Source: Collinsella aerofaciens (lineage in GTDB: Bacteria; Actinomycetota; Coriobacteriia; Coriobacteriales; Coriobacteriaceae). From it: a stretch of 64,000 nt of DNA. The stretch's first letter is position 1. Every line of letters begins with the position of its first letter. Positions 35,318-43,610 of the stretch are shown piece by piece. The stretch covers positions 71,698-135,697 of the forward strand of contig NZ_WWSY01000006.1 in NCBI RefSeq assembly GCF_009876115.1, read 5' to 3'. The notes under the pieces were generated by a model. The model was not told the origin of the DNA and searched no databases. It saw only the letters and a program-made list of their open reading frames with translations. The position numbers and the translations under genes were made by a program.

Positions 35318-35480
35318 CGGCCCCACACCCATTAGCCAGGGCTACAGCTACGGATATTTATGGAATACAATCTATATTTTCATGAATTAATTTGATAAAA
35401 TGGATTCGGTTCCATATTTTTTGTAATTTTATATAAATATTGATTTTGTTCCAATATTTTCAGACCCAGGGAGAGGCTTT

Positions 35481-36686
35481 ATGGATTTGATTGACCGCAA
35501 ACAGTACCTCGACTGGCTCATTTCGTGGAAAGACTCGCATGTTATCAAGGTCGTTTCGGGCGTGCGTAGGTCTGGCAAATCGAAGCTATTCGAGATTTAC
35601 CGTGGTCATTTGCGCGACCATGGAACCACAGATGCCCAGGTTATATCCCTCAACTTTGAAGATCTGGAATTCGAGTCTCTTACGTCGTATAGAGAACTCT
35701 ACGACTACGTTTCCGCCAGACTCGTCCCCGATAAGATGAACTACGTTTTTCTGGACGAGATACAGCATGTCGAGCACTTCGAAAAAGCCGTCGACAGCCT
35801 ATTTATCAGGGATAATGTCGATCTCTACATAACCGGTTCCAACGCCTATCTGCTCTCGAGCGAGCTGGCAACCTTACTATCCGGTCGCTACGTAGAGCTC
35901 AAGATGCTGCCTCTCTCCTTTAAAGAGTTTTGCTCGGCAAAAACCAATGGCGGAAAGGCTCCTACCCAGCTGTTTGACGAGTACATCACCCGGGGCTCCT
36001 TTCCCTTTATCGCCGAAACGGGTATCCAGGGCCCCCAGGCGCGTGATTACCTTATGAGTCTCTACGACACCATAGTCATACGCGACGTTATCGAACGCTT
36101 GAAGGTCTCGGACGTCTCGACCCTGCGCGATATCACCAAGTTCCTACTCCATAACATCGGAAGCCGAACCTCGGTTAAAAAAATCTCCGACACGCTCTCG
36201 TCCAACGGCAACAAAACCGATCAGAAGACCGTCGCCAAGTACCTCAAAGGCTTAACAGACAGTCTCGTACTGTATTCAGCGCCGCGCTACAACGTACGCG
36301 GTCGACAGCTTCTAACAACAAACGGAAAATACTACGCCGTTGACCTTGGACTTAGAGGCGCTCTCGTCAAAACTCAGAGCAGCGACATCGGTCATATTCT
36401 CGAAAATGTCGTCTATCTCGAGCTTCTACGCCGCGGATACGACGTCTACGTGGGCGATATCGATGATGGGGAGATCGATTTTGTTGCCCTAGGCTCAGAC
36501 GAGACGGCCTATTTTCAGGTTTCAGCCACTACGCTCGACGAAACCACCCTCAACCGCGAGTTGGCCCCCTTTAAGAAAGCCCGAGACAACTATCCCAAGA
36601 CGCTTCTTACGCTCGACACGCTATTTGCTGACGCAAACTACGAAGGAGTTCGCAAGCGCAACGTAATCGACTGGCTCTTGGAATAA
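35481..36686 (+). CDS. ATP-binding protein, AAA_14 and DUF4143 domains
   Basis: A 401-residue protein. The N-terminal AAA domain has Walker A GVRRSGKSKL (residues about 28-37), Walker B YVFLDEIQ near 92 and sensor TGSNAYLLS near 120. The C-terminal DUF4143 part (about 190-400) has the family's nuclease-like fold, with an ENVVYLELLRRGYDVYVG and later DGEIDFVA pattern that resembles a PD-(D/E)xK site. Such proteins are common, multi-copy accessory ATPases of unknown role. Codon use and GC are lower than in the neighbours, the upstream 35345-35475 is AT-rich, and an IS21 element follows directly. All this points to horizontal transfer. GAGAGG lies before the ATG. Confidence 0.9.
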   Translation: MDLIDRKQYLDWLISWKDSHVIKVVSGVRRSGKSKLFEIYRGHLRDHGTTDAQVISLNFEDLEFESLTSYRELYDYVSARLVPDKMNYVFLDEIQHVEHFEKAVDSLFIRDNVDLYITGSNAYLLSSELATLLSGRYVELKMLPLSFKEFCSAKTNGGKAPTQLFDEYITRGSFPFIAETGIQGPQARDYLMSLYDTIVIRDVIERLKVSDVSTLRDITKFLLHNIGSRTSVKKISDTLSSNGNKTDQKTVAKYLKGLTDSLVLYSAPRYNVRGRQLLTTNGKYYAVDLGLRGALVKTQSSDIGHILENVVYLELLRRGYDVYVGDIDDGEIDFVALGSDETAYFQVSATTLDETTLNRELAPFKKARDNYPKTLLTLDTLFADANYEGVRKRNVIDWLLE

Positions 36687-36843
36687 CTTGAGTCCTAGGC
36701 CCTTTCGACACCACCTATATTGCGAATCAGCACCGCCGCCCACCCGACCGAATATTGCCGTTCGGCACCGCCATTAAATGCCTTCCCGCGCATCCCCGTT
36801 ACGCTCGGGCTGCCATGCAGTCCAGAGAACGAGGAGGTTCCAC

Positions 36844-38388
36844 ATGGCGAGAAGGATCAGGGCCAGGGAGGTCCTGAGGCTGAGGTCGGTGAACGGGCTT
36901 TCGCAGAACGCGATCGCCCGCACCGCCCACGTCTCGAAGCACAGCGTCCAGGACGTGCTGGAGGCCGCGAGGGAGCGGGGCGTCTCCTGGGAGGACGTCG
37001 AGGGGATGTCCGAGGAGGCCGCCTACGCGCTGCTGTTCCCCGGCAGGGGCGACGCCGGGCCGGTGCACGCCGACCCCGACTGGGCACGCGTCCACCGCGA
37101 GCTCGCGAGGACCGGCGTCACGCTCAAGCTCCTGCACGCGGAGTATGCCGACGGGTGCGCGGAGGCCGGCGCGCCGTCGATGTCCTACGACAGGTTCTGC
37201 AAGCGCTACCGCCAGTACACGGTGTCGCGCAACGTGGTGAGCCGCGTCGGGCACAAGGCGGGCAGGAACATGGAGGTCGACTGGTCGGGGCCCACGATGC
37301 GGCTCGTGGACCCCGCGACCGGCGAGGTCAGGAAGGTGTACCTGTTCGTGGCCTGCCTCCCGTTCAGCCGGTACAGCTACGTCGAGCCGACGCTCGACAT
37401 GAAGCAGGATACATGGCTGCTGTGCCACGTGCACGCCTTCTCCTTCCTGGGAGGCGCGACGCCCTGCATCGTCCCCGACAACCTGAGGACCGGCGTCACC
37501 GCCCACCCCAGGGCCGGGGAGCCGGTCCTGAACGCGGCCTACGAGGAGCTCGCCGCGCACTACGGCTCCGCCGTGATCCCGGCGAGGGTCAGGAGGCCCC
37601 GCGACAAGCCGAGCGCCGAGAACGAGGTCTGGGCCGCCGCGACCTACGTGATAGCGGCGCTTCGCGACGAGGTGTTCACCGACATGGCGGCCCTCCGCGC
37701 CGCCGTCGCCCGGAGGGTCGCGGAGCACAACGACGCGCCGTTCGCCAAGCGCGAGGGCTCGAGGCGCGAGGTGTTCGAGGAGGTCGAGCGCCCGCTGCTG
37801 AGGCCCCTGCCGGCCGAGCCCTTCGAGGTGTGCGAGTGGGTCTACGGCCGCAAGGTCCAGGCCAACTGCCATGTCGCGTACGCCCGCAACTACTACTCGG
37901 TGAGCCACCTGCTCGTCGGCTCGACGGTCGACCTGCGCGTCACCGAGGGCAAGGTGGAGGTCTTCTCCGGCGGCGAGCGCGTGGCCACGCACCCCAGGTT
38001 CCCGTCCTACGCGAGGAACCGCTACTCCACGCGCGGCTCGGACATGCCCGAGGGCAGGGCGTGGTCGGACTGGGACGCGCCGCGCATCCGCGCCTGGGCC
38101 TCGAGGGTCGGGCCCTCCTGCTCCGAGCTGGTGGACAGGGTGTTCGCCTGCTACGAGTTCGACGAGCAGGGCTTCAACGCCGCGCTCGCCGTGCTCAGGC
38201 TGTCCAGGCGCTACACCCCGGCGAGGCTCGAGCGGGCGTGCGGGATGGCGCTCGCGACCGGGAAGAGGTCGCCGCGCTACCGCGACGTCGAGCCCGTGCT
38301 GAGGTCGGGGCAGGACAGGGCGCCGGCCGGCGAGGCGTCCGGGGACTGCGGCTACGTGCGCGGCGCCGGCTTCTACGGGGAGGAGTGA
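36844..38388 (+). CDS. istA: IS21 family transposase IstA
   Basis: A 514-residue DDE transposase. An N-terminal helix-turn-helix (residues about 8-35: EVLRLRSVNGLSQNAIART) precedes an RNase H-like core with MEVDWSG near 140 (first Asp), CIVPDNLRTG near 215 (second Asp) and KPSAENEVW near 258 (Glu). The C-terminal Mu-type beta-barrel follows. ATG 36844 is preceded by GAGGAGG. The istB start is two bases past its stop, so the pair is probably coupled. It appears intact. GC-rich codon use (AGG, GTG, CTC) differs from nearby housekeeping genes. Confidence 0.95.
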   Translation: MARRIRAREVLRLRSVNGLSQNAIARTAHVSKHSVQDVLEAARERGVSWEDVEGMSEEAAYALLFPGRGDAGPVHADPDWARVHRELARTGVTLKLLHAEYADGCAEAGAPSMSYDRFCKRYRQYTVSRNVVSRVGHKAGRNMEVDWSGPTMRLVDPATGEVRKVYLFVACLPFSRYSYVEPTLDMKQDTWLLCHVHAFSFLGGATPCIVPDNLRTGVTAHPRAGEPVLNAAYEELAAHYGSAVIPARVRRPRDKPSAENEVWAAATYVIAALRDEVFTDMAALRAAVARRVAEHNDAPFAKREGSRREVFEEVERPLLRPLPAEPFEVCEWVYGRKVQANCHVAYARNYYSVSHLLVGSTVDLRVTEGKVEVFSGGERVATHPRFPSYARNRYSTRGSDMPEGRAWSDWDAPRIRAWASRVGPSCSELVDRVFACYEFDEQGFNAALAVLRLSRRYTPARLERACGMALATGKRSPRYRDVEPVLRSGQDRAPAGEASGDCGYVRGAGFYGEE

Positions 38389-38390
38389 GC

Positions 38391-39125
38391 ATGGACGTCA
38401 ACGCGGAGACCGCCCGCAAGCTCAGGGAGATGGGGGCGGCCGAGCTGCTCGCCGCCCTCTCCGCCCAGGACGAGGCCGTGTGCGCCGGGATGGCGTTCGC
38501 CGAGCGCGTCCAGATGGCGGTGGACGAGGCGCACTCCGACTTCATCACGCAGAAGGTCCGCAACCTGACGAGGAGGGCCGGCCTCAGGTACTCCGAGGCC
38601 GACGTCCGCTCGGTCGACTTCTTCGAGGGCCGCGGCCTCGACAGGGTGGCGGTGGCCGAGCTCGCGACCTGCGGGTTCGTCGGGCGCGGCGAGAACGTGG
38701 TTCTCCAGGGCCTCACCGGCACGGGCAAGACCTACCTGGCCTGCGCGCTCGCGAAGGCCGCCTGCGCCAGGAGGGTGAGGTCGTGCTACGTCCGCCAGCC
38801 CGACCTCGAGGACCTCTGGCGCGAGAGCCGTGACCGGCCCGGCGGCGAGCGCAAGCTCGTCCGCAAGTACGGGGCGTTCGGCCTGCTCGTGATAGACGAG
38901 TGGCTGCTCGACAGGCCGGACACCGAGTTCAGGTCGATGCTGCTGGAGCTGATGGAGCTGAGGTACGGCACGGCCTCGACCGTATTCTGCACCCAGTTCA
39001 AGAAGAAGGACTGGCACCCGAGGCTCGGCGGCGGGGTGCATGCCGACGCCATCATGGACAGGATCGTGCACAACGCGGTCTGGGTCGACATGGGCGAGGC
39101 CAACATGCGGCAGCGCCGCGGATAG
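38391..39125 (+). CDS. istB: IS21 family helper ATPase IstB
   Basis: A 244-residue AAA+ ATPase that stimulates IstA transposition and recognises target DNA, related to DnaC. Walker A LQGLTGTGKTYLACAL is near residue 105, Walker B LLVIDEWLL near 165, and a sensor arginine lies in the CTQFKKKDWHPRLGG region. AGGAG precedes ATG 38391. Full length. The same frame stays open far upstream across istA, which I take as a GC-driven accident and not a fusion. Confidence 0.95.
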   Translation: MDVNAETARKLREMGAAELLAALSAQDEAVCAGMAFAERVQMAVDEAHSDFITQKVRNLTRRAGLRYSEADVRSVDFFEGRGLDRVAVAELATCGFVGRGENVVLQGLTGTGKTYLACALAKAACARRVRSCYVRQPDLEDLWRESRDRPGGERKLVRKYGAFGLLVIDEWLLDRPDTEFRSMLLELMELRYGTASTVFCTQFKKKDWHPRLGGGVHADAIMDRIVHNAVWVDMGEANMRQRRG

Positions 39126-39143
39126 ACCGGTAGCAATAAAAAA

Positions 39144-39171
39144 GCACCGGGGCCAGTGTCGGCCCCGGTGC
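39144..39171 (-). terminator. Terminator hairpin at the right end of IS21
   Basis: GCACCGGGGCC pairs with GGCCCCGGTGC; on the minus strand TTTTTTATTG follows. It would block transcription entering the IS from the right. Confidence 0.6.
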
Positions 39172-39306
39172 CCAAGCGCGATATCGGCGGTGCTGTTTCG
39201 CGATATTCAACAGTGCTCAAGCGAGCAAATACTCAGAATAACTCGTAACGTCCAAAGCCCCGCCAACCTCTTGCCAAGGCGGCTGCCTCGATTATTTAAA
39301 GCACAA

Positions 39307-39354
39307 AGCCCCTCTTATCGGCCAAAACTGCAGTCTTGGCCGATAAGAGGGGCT
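39307..39354. repeat. Perfect palindrome, 19-bp arms
   Basis: AGCCCCTCTTATCGGCCAA (39307-39325) is the exact reverse complement of 39336-39354, with a ten-base centre. It lies in the empty 39207-39511 stretch, in which I see no gene. Confidence 0.8.
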
Positions 39355-39511
39355 GGCCGTATCAGCGCTTCCGCGCGGGCGCCGCTGTCGTCACCGCTAG
39401 CGGCAGACAACGCCCACGGGCGCAATCGGGATCTTGGATATAGATGCGGACACCCAGCTAAGCGGTTGGCCGCATCTTTAAAATGCTATTGAAATGGCTC
39501 AGGTGCAGAGT

Positions 39512-40162
39512 CTAGCGCACGGCCTTGACCGCCGCCGTCAGATCGAACAGCGTATCGAGCACGGCCTCGCAGCCATCCACCACGTCCTGCGGCAACGGCA
39601 CGATATCGGGGACGGCAAAGACGTGGCAGCCGGCCGTGATGCCCGAGACGCAGCCGTTGCGCGAATCCTCGACCACGGCGCATTCCTCGGGGACAAAGCC
39701 CGCGCGCTCGCAGGCGAGCAGATACATCTCGGGGTCGGGCTTGCCGTGCACGACGTCCTCGCCACAGGTCACCGTTTCAAACTTGTCAAAGAGACCGACC
39801 ATCTTAAGGTTGTGCTCGGCCGTGGCATGACGCGATGACGTCGCAAGGCCCACGTGATAGCCCGCGGCCAGCAGCTCGTCCAGGCACTCGGCGGCACCGG
39901 CCTTAAGTTCCAGTTCGGTCTTGACCATCTCGTCGCGAATCTCCTTGTGGCGACGATAGATCGCCTCAGCGGTTTCTCTGCTGCCGTAATGCGCCTCAAG
40001 GATGTCCATGACATCGGGCAGCGTGCGACCGATAAACTGATGGATCAGCGTGTCATCAATCGCGAGCCCCAGCTCAGCAGCGGGCGCTTTCCATGCCTTG
40101 ATGCCCAGACGCTCGGTATCGACCAGCGTTCCATCCATGTCAAAAATAACAGCCTTGATCAT
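39512..40162 (-). CDS. HAD family hydrolase (beta-phosphoglucomutase/phosphatase-like)
   Basis: A 216-residue HAD subfamily IA hydrolase. MIKAVIFDMDGTLVDTE holds the nucleophile Asp and the acid/base Asp (motif I). VGLATSSRH is motif II, GKPDPEMYL motif III (Lys) and CAVVEDSRNGCVSG motif IV. The helical cap lies at about residues 20-85. A role as sugar-phosphate phosphatase or mutase is expected from the family; the substrate is not set by sequence. ATG 40162 follows GGGGGA. It stands alone between an IS21 flank and divergent larE. Confidence 0.93.
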   Translation of the reverse strand: MIKAVIFDMDGTLVDTERLGIKAWKAPAAELGLAIDDTLIHQFIGRTLPDVMDILEAHYGSRETAEAIYRRHKEIRDEMVKTELELKAGAAECLDELLAAGYHVGLATSSRHATAEHNLKMVGLFDKFETVTCGEDVVHGKPDPEMYLLACERAGFVPEECAVVEDSRNGCVSGITAGCHVFAVPDIVPLPQDVVDGCEAVLDTLFDLTAAVKAVR

Positions 40163-40335
40163 ATCGGTCCCCCATCGACTCTCGCTGTCGCATTGCCGCA
40201 ACTCTACCGCATTTGGCAACTTGTATATAACGTATATACCATATTGCGCTTTCATTACATAGGTAGAAATCTTATGACAAGCAGCTCGGTAGGATTATAG
40301 TTTTCGACCGAGTACATATTGGTAAGGAACGTTTC

Positions 40336-41214
40336 ATGCTTTCAGACACCACCGCACCTGCAGAGGAGCTTCAGGACAAACTCGCAGCGCTCGAACAGCT
40401 GCTTTTGGCATACGGACGCGTCGCCATCGGCTTTTCCGGTGGCGTCGACAGCAGCTTTTTAGCCGCGGTCTGCGCCCGCATCATGCCGGCTAGCACGCTT
40501 CTCGTTCACCTCACCACGCCGCTCATCGGCACGCCTGAACAGGCTTCGTTTGAGCGGTCCGTTGACGGGCAAGCCAATGAGGAGCCGCATTTTAAGCTCC
40601 CTGTGCTCAATCTTTCGGTCGATCAGTTGCAGCTCCCCCAAGTAGCCTGCAACGATGCCAATCGCTGCTACCACTGTAAGCAGGCCGGCCTTACCGCCAT
40701 CGTCAACCACGCCAAGTCGCTCGGCTTTTCCACCGTCATCGATGGCAGCAATGCAAGCGATCGCGGTGACTACCGTCCTGGCATGCGCGCCGCAGAAGAG
40801 CTCGGCGTACGCTCCCCTCTTATGGAGGTCGGCTTTACCAAGGACGAAGAGCGCGAGCTGTTGCGCGCATGGGGCTATCCCGTTTGGAACCTGCCGGCGG
40901 GAGCCTGTCTTGCCACGCGCGTCCCCACGGGCGAGGAGCTTACGCGCGAGAAGGTCTCCCTGATTCGCGCCTGCGAGGATTACCTGCACGATCTCGACCT
41001 GGCGCAGGTACGCGCGCGCTTGGTCGGCGGCTGCATGCATATCGAAGCCGCGCCCGCAGATGTCGCCAAGATTGCCGCTCTCGGCGGTGCCGCCGTCGAC
41101 GGCGAGGGCAAGACCCCGTTGCCCGCCGCCATCGAGCCCGCGCTGCGCGAGCTGGGCTGCGCCCACATCTCCCCCGAGGTCACCCCCTACATCCACGGCA
41201 ACATGAACCAGTAG
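40336..41214 (+). CDS. larE: LarE-type ATP-dependent sacrificial sulfur transferase
   Basis: A 292-residue PP-loop enzyme. GFSGGVDSSFLAAV (residues about 33-46) is the ATP pyrophosphatase loop. NRCYHCKQAG (about 113) and WNLPAGACLATRVPTGEELT near 195 match LarE; the Cys in ACLATR corresponds to the residue that gives up its sulfur. LarE matures the nickel-pincer cofactor of lactate racemase from a LarB product. No larA, larB or larC is in this window, so it may act with distant genes or make a different thio-transfer. AAGGAA precedes the ATG. A perfect 25-bp-arm palindrome follows. Confidence 0.92.
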   Translation: MLSDTTAPAEELQDKLAALEQLLLAYGRVAIGFSGGVDSSFLAAVCARIMPASTLLVHLTTPLIGTPEQASFERSVDGQANEEPHFKLPVLNLSVDQLQLPQVACNDANRCYHCKQAGLTAIVNHAKSLGFSTVIDGSNASDRGDYRPGMRAAEELGVRSPLMEVGFTKDEERELLRAWGYPVWNLPAGACLATRVPTGEELTREKVSLIRACEDYLHDLDLAQVRARLVGGCMHIEAAPADVAKIAALGGAAVDGEGKTPLPAAIEPALRELGCAHISPEVTPYIHGNMNQ

Positions 41215-41226
41215 CGTATCCCGATA

Positions 41227-41293
41227 AGTTGCGGTGGAATAGTTCCTGTTTTGCGGCCTATCGGGCCCAAACAGGAACTATTCCACCGCAACT
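41227..41293. repeat. Perfect palindrome, 25-bp arms, with a related half at 43379
   Basis: The arm from AGTTGCGGTGGAATAGTTCC (41227-41251) is the exact reverse complement of 41269-41293, with a 17-base centre. The same arm sequence (GTTGCGGTGAAATAGTCC) recurs alone at 43381-43398. In both places a 50-bp GGGACAG repeat follows on the right. Confidence 0.85.
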
Positions 41294-41318
41294 CCGTTTG
41301 GCGGGCATGGACCCGCAG

Positions 41319-41369
41319 ACCTTCCAAAAAGGGACAGGTTTATTTTGGCAGGTTTTATCTGGGGAAACG
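41319..41369 (+). repeat. 50-bp dispersed repeat, copy 3
   Basis: ACCTTCCAAAAAGGGACAGG, then TTTATTTTGGCAGGTTTTAT, then CTGGGGAAACG. Nearly identical to copies 2 and 4. Confidence 0.85.
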
Positions 41370-41438
41370 TCGCGAGGCAGTCGCCCCTCTAGCACCCATC
41401 TAACTTCGAGAGGCACTAGAGAGGCGACTCGGCTGCAT

Positions 41439-43139
41439 CTACTTCTTCCGATATCGGCGGTTACGACTCGTCGATGAACCCATTACCTCAATGAGTCCTT
41501 TATCTGCCATTTTTGGCAGATGGTAACGGACAGACGAAATTCTGACCCCCGATGCAACCGCTATTTCTCGCGCCGTCATATCCACTTCGGCGCTGAGAGC
41601 CTCCAGGATCCTATCCGCCGTCGAAGCTGACGATCCTCTGTTCAAATCGATAATTTCAAACGTGTCTTTGCCGCATTTTGACAGGACATGTTTATCCACA
41701 AGGTCCCCGCAGATCAGGCGAATGTCATCCGAATCCCACTTTAGGGCCTCTCGTATTTTTTGAACATCGCATACGCACCCATGCTCCCGCATAAACATGA
41801 GCAGTGTTTCCTCGCGATCCGTCAGCTCGGTGCCCACATGGCTCTGAATCCACGTGCGGTTTTCAGCTAGCTCCGCCCCGTGCCGGGAAAGCAGCACCGT
41901 AAACGAATCGGCCTTAACGATAAATTTCGGCCTGCCAAGCGAACGAGACTCCATCTCGCGAATCATAGCCGGGATACCAGATCCTTGGCTTTCCGCAACG
42001 GCCCCCTCGGCATGCTCTAACGGCGTCGCCCCCATTAGGCTCATGAGCTTTGGGTTTCGGCAGCGCGATTCCCCGTCCGCAAGATTGTCCACCGTCTTTC
42101 CGCCCCAAAGCCCGCCGGGGTTTTTGATCTCTATTCTGTCTGGATAGATATCGACACTCACGGCCTGCCCCACAAACATGGGTGAATATTCTCGATGGAT
42201 GCAGGCATTTGCCAAGGCCTCGCGCAAAACCTCCTGGGGAACTTCCCAATCATCCCTTCTGCCAGTGCCTTGCACTATCGCCGCTTTGCGCAAGTTTCGT
42301 CCAATCGCGGCGAGGGCATCTTCGATGCAAGCCGGAATCGGGCCATCGCACAACTGGCGGTCAATAAACCGGGGCTGCCCGGGTGCAGATTTTTCCACAT
42401 CGGAATGAACGGCGACATCGATCATGAGTTTGGGATAGAACTGCTGGGGGTAAATTCCCGCCGAAAGAAGCCCCGCGAGCTTCACGGCACCATCCTTTGT
42501 AGTGATATTGAGTCTGACCAGCTGCTTTTCCAGCGTATCGGCCCCGCGCAAAACGCGCGGGGTCTGCAGCCGGCGATTTGCGATAATAGACCGCACGACA
42601 TCTGGATCCAAATCCTCGACCGTTGCCTCCGAAACCACCGTGCCGTCTGCATCGCTCGGAAGCAACGCACTCTGTAGCTCATATAGCTCAGCGGGTGACA
42701 TCTTGATATCCTTATCGTCCACGCGCTTGTAGCTACCGTTCTGCACGCCGCGCGCGCCGATATAGCAAGGCTTCGCTTTAAGCTCAAGTTCAAAGATGCG
42801 CACCAGAAGCACCTGGAGCCCGTCGACCTCACCTCGATCAAGCTCGTACCGCGGCGCATGGGTCACCACCGCCGCTGAGCCTCCGTCTCCGATACCCGAA
42901 ACAAACTGATCGCGCACCCTATCGATAGCAAAGTTAGCCGAAGGAACAAATCCTTCGGCTTCGTTCAGGCCCAAAATGATGAGCCCACCCGCAGTGTTCG
43001 CAAAAGCGCTCACTGTCTCCCATACGTCTGCACTCAATTTATTCGTGCAGGCTTTAACTTCTACCGATGCGTCATCGGTCCCTCGCCTGCGAAGGCGCTC
43101 GACGATAAGGCCAAGAGGTTCATCCAGCAGCATTGGCAT
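41439..43139 (-). CDS. AlbA_2-type (Schlafen-like) ATP-binding regulator with C-terminal winged helix
   Basis: A 566-residue protein. The N-terminal AlbA_2/Schlafen-type domain has VEVKACTNKLSADVWETVSAFANTAGG in sequence (residues about 27-53), then LILGLNE. A middle part resembles the HATPase-like region of such 'RecG-like' proteins (EVPQEVLREALANACIHREYS, then IEIKNPGGLWGG). The C-terminus has helix-turn-helix patterns (VDMTAREIAVASGVRISSVRYHL) and a basic tail RNRRYRKK. These proteins are often autoregulatory or linked to phage response. Upstream, 43144-43333 carries at least seven copies of TCTCTCTAAA/TTTAGAGAGA. GAGACGGA precedes the first ATG. GC is below that of the neighbours. Confidence 0.88.
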   Translation of the reverse strand: MPMLLDEPLGLIVERLRRRGTDDASVEVKACTNKLSADVWETVSAFANTAGGLIILGLNEAEGFVPSANFAIDRVRDQFVSGIGDGGSAAVVTHAPRYELDRGEVDGLQVLLVRIFELELKAKPCYIGARGVQNGSYKRVDDKDIKMSPAELYELQSALLPSDADGTVVSEATVEDLDPDVVRSIIANRRLQTPRVLRGADTLEKQLVRLNITTKDGAVKLAGLLSAGIYPQQFYPKLMIDVAVHSDVEKSAPGQPRFIDRQLCDGPIPACIEDALAAIGRNLRKAAIVQGTGRRDDWEVPQEVLREALANACIHREYSPMFVGQAVSVDIYPDRIEIKNPGGLWGGKTVDNLADGESRCRNPKLMSLMGATPLEHAEGAVAESQGSGIPAMIREMESRSLGRPKFIVKADSFTVLLSRHGAELAENRTWIQSHVGTELTDREETLLMFMREHGCVCDVQKIREALKWDSDDIRLICGDLVDKHVLSKCGKDTFEIIDLNRGSSASTADRILEALSAEVDMTAREIAVASGVRISSVRYHLPKMADKGLIEVMGSSTSRNRRYRKK

Positions 43140-43143
43140 TCCG

Positions 43144-43333
43144 TCTCTCTAAAACGATAGATTTATCTCTCTAAAGTATAGTATATCTCTCTAACTTTAG
43201 AGAGATAAGCACCTTATTTTAGAGAGACATTTAGAGAGATGTATCGAATTCGCTGTTAGATTACCCAATGTTATCTCTTTAACTGGCTTTCTCTTTGGAG
43301 AGACATTTAGAGAGACGAGCGCGACCTCTCTAA
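43144..43333. promoter_or_regulatory. Operator-like array of TTTAGAGAGA motifs
   Basis: Copies lie at 43144-43153, 43166-43175, 43186-43194, 43196-43205, 43218-43227, 43230-43239, 43306-43315 and 43325-43333 (the last with one change). Some are on opposite strands and form palindromes, as at 43186-43205. On the minus strand a TATACT box lies between two copies, so bound protein would cover the promoter of the AlbA_2-type gene. Confidence 0.7.
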
Positions 43334-43405
43334 TCAAGGGCACCACTCTTTAAGGTGCACACTCCCTAACCGTGCCCTAAGTTGCGGTGAAATAGTCCCC
43401 CGATT

Positions 43406-43457
43406 AACCTGCCAAAAAGGGACAGGTTTATTTTGGCGGGTTTTATCTAGGGAAACG
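43406..43457 (+). repeat. 50-bp dispersed repeat, copy 4
   Basis: AACCTGCCAAAAAGGGACAG, then GTTTATTTTGGCGGGTTTTA, then TCTAGGGAAACG. It follows a lone arm of the 41227 palindrome. Confidence 0.85.
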
Positions 43458-43610
43458 CAAAATAGCCCCACATACACAACCACCGCAGCTCCATATGAGG
43501 CAAATGAATCAGTAGCGTCTATCCCAAATCTTGAGTATTTGTTCGACAGAACGGCCCCTGCCGGCTCCTGCTAGACTGGTAGATTCCCAACCGTCCATCC
43601 AGGAGCCGCA

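Larger units (their letters stand above)
36717..39206 (+). mobile_element. IS21 family insertion sequence (istA-istB)
   Basis: Ends with a 22-bp inverted repeat with 20 matches: ATATTGCGAATCAGCACCGC at 36717 and its counterpart at 39185-39206. A second related motif (GGCACCGCC near 36764; GGCACCGGGG on the other strand near 39168) fits the multiple terminal repeats of IS21. The element is richer in GC than its flanks. No clear target duplication was seen at these estimated ends. Confidence 0.85.

Noticed and set aside
36720..38390. Open frame continuous with istB running across istA, suggesting a larger fusion
   Set aside because: The frame is Arg/Gly/Ala-rich and parallel to a well-supported istA. 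istB has its own AGGAG and ATG. GC bias explains the open frame.
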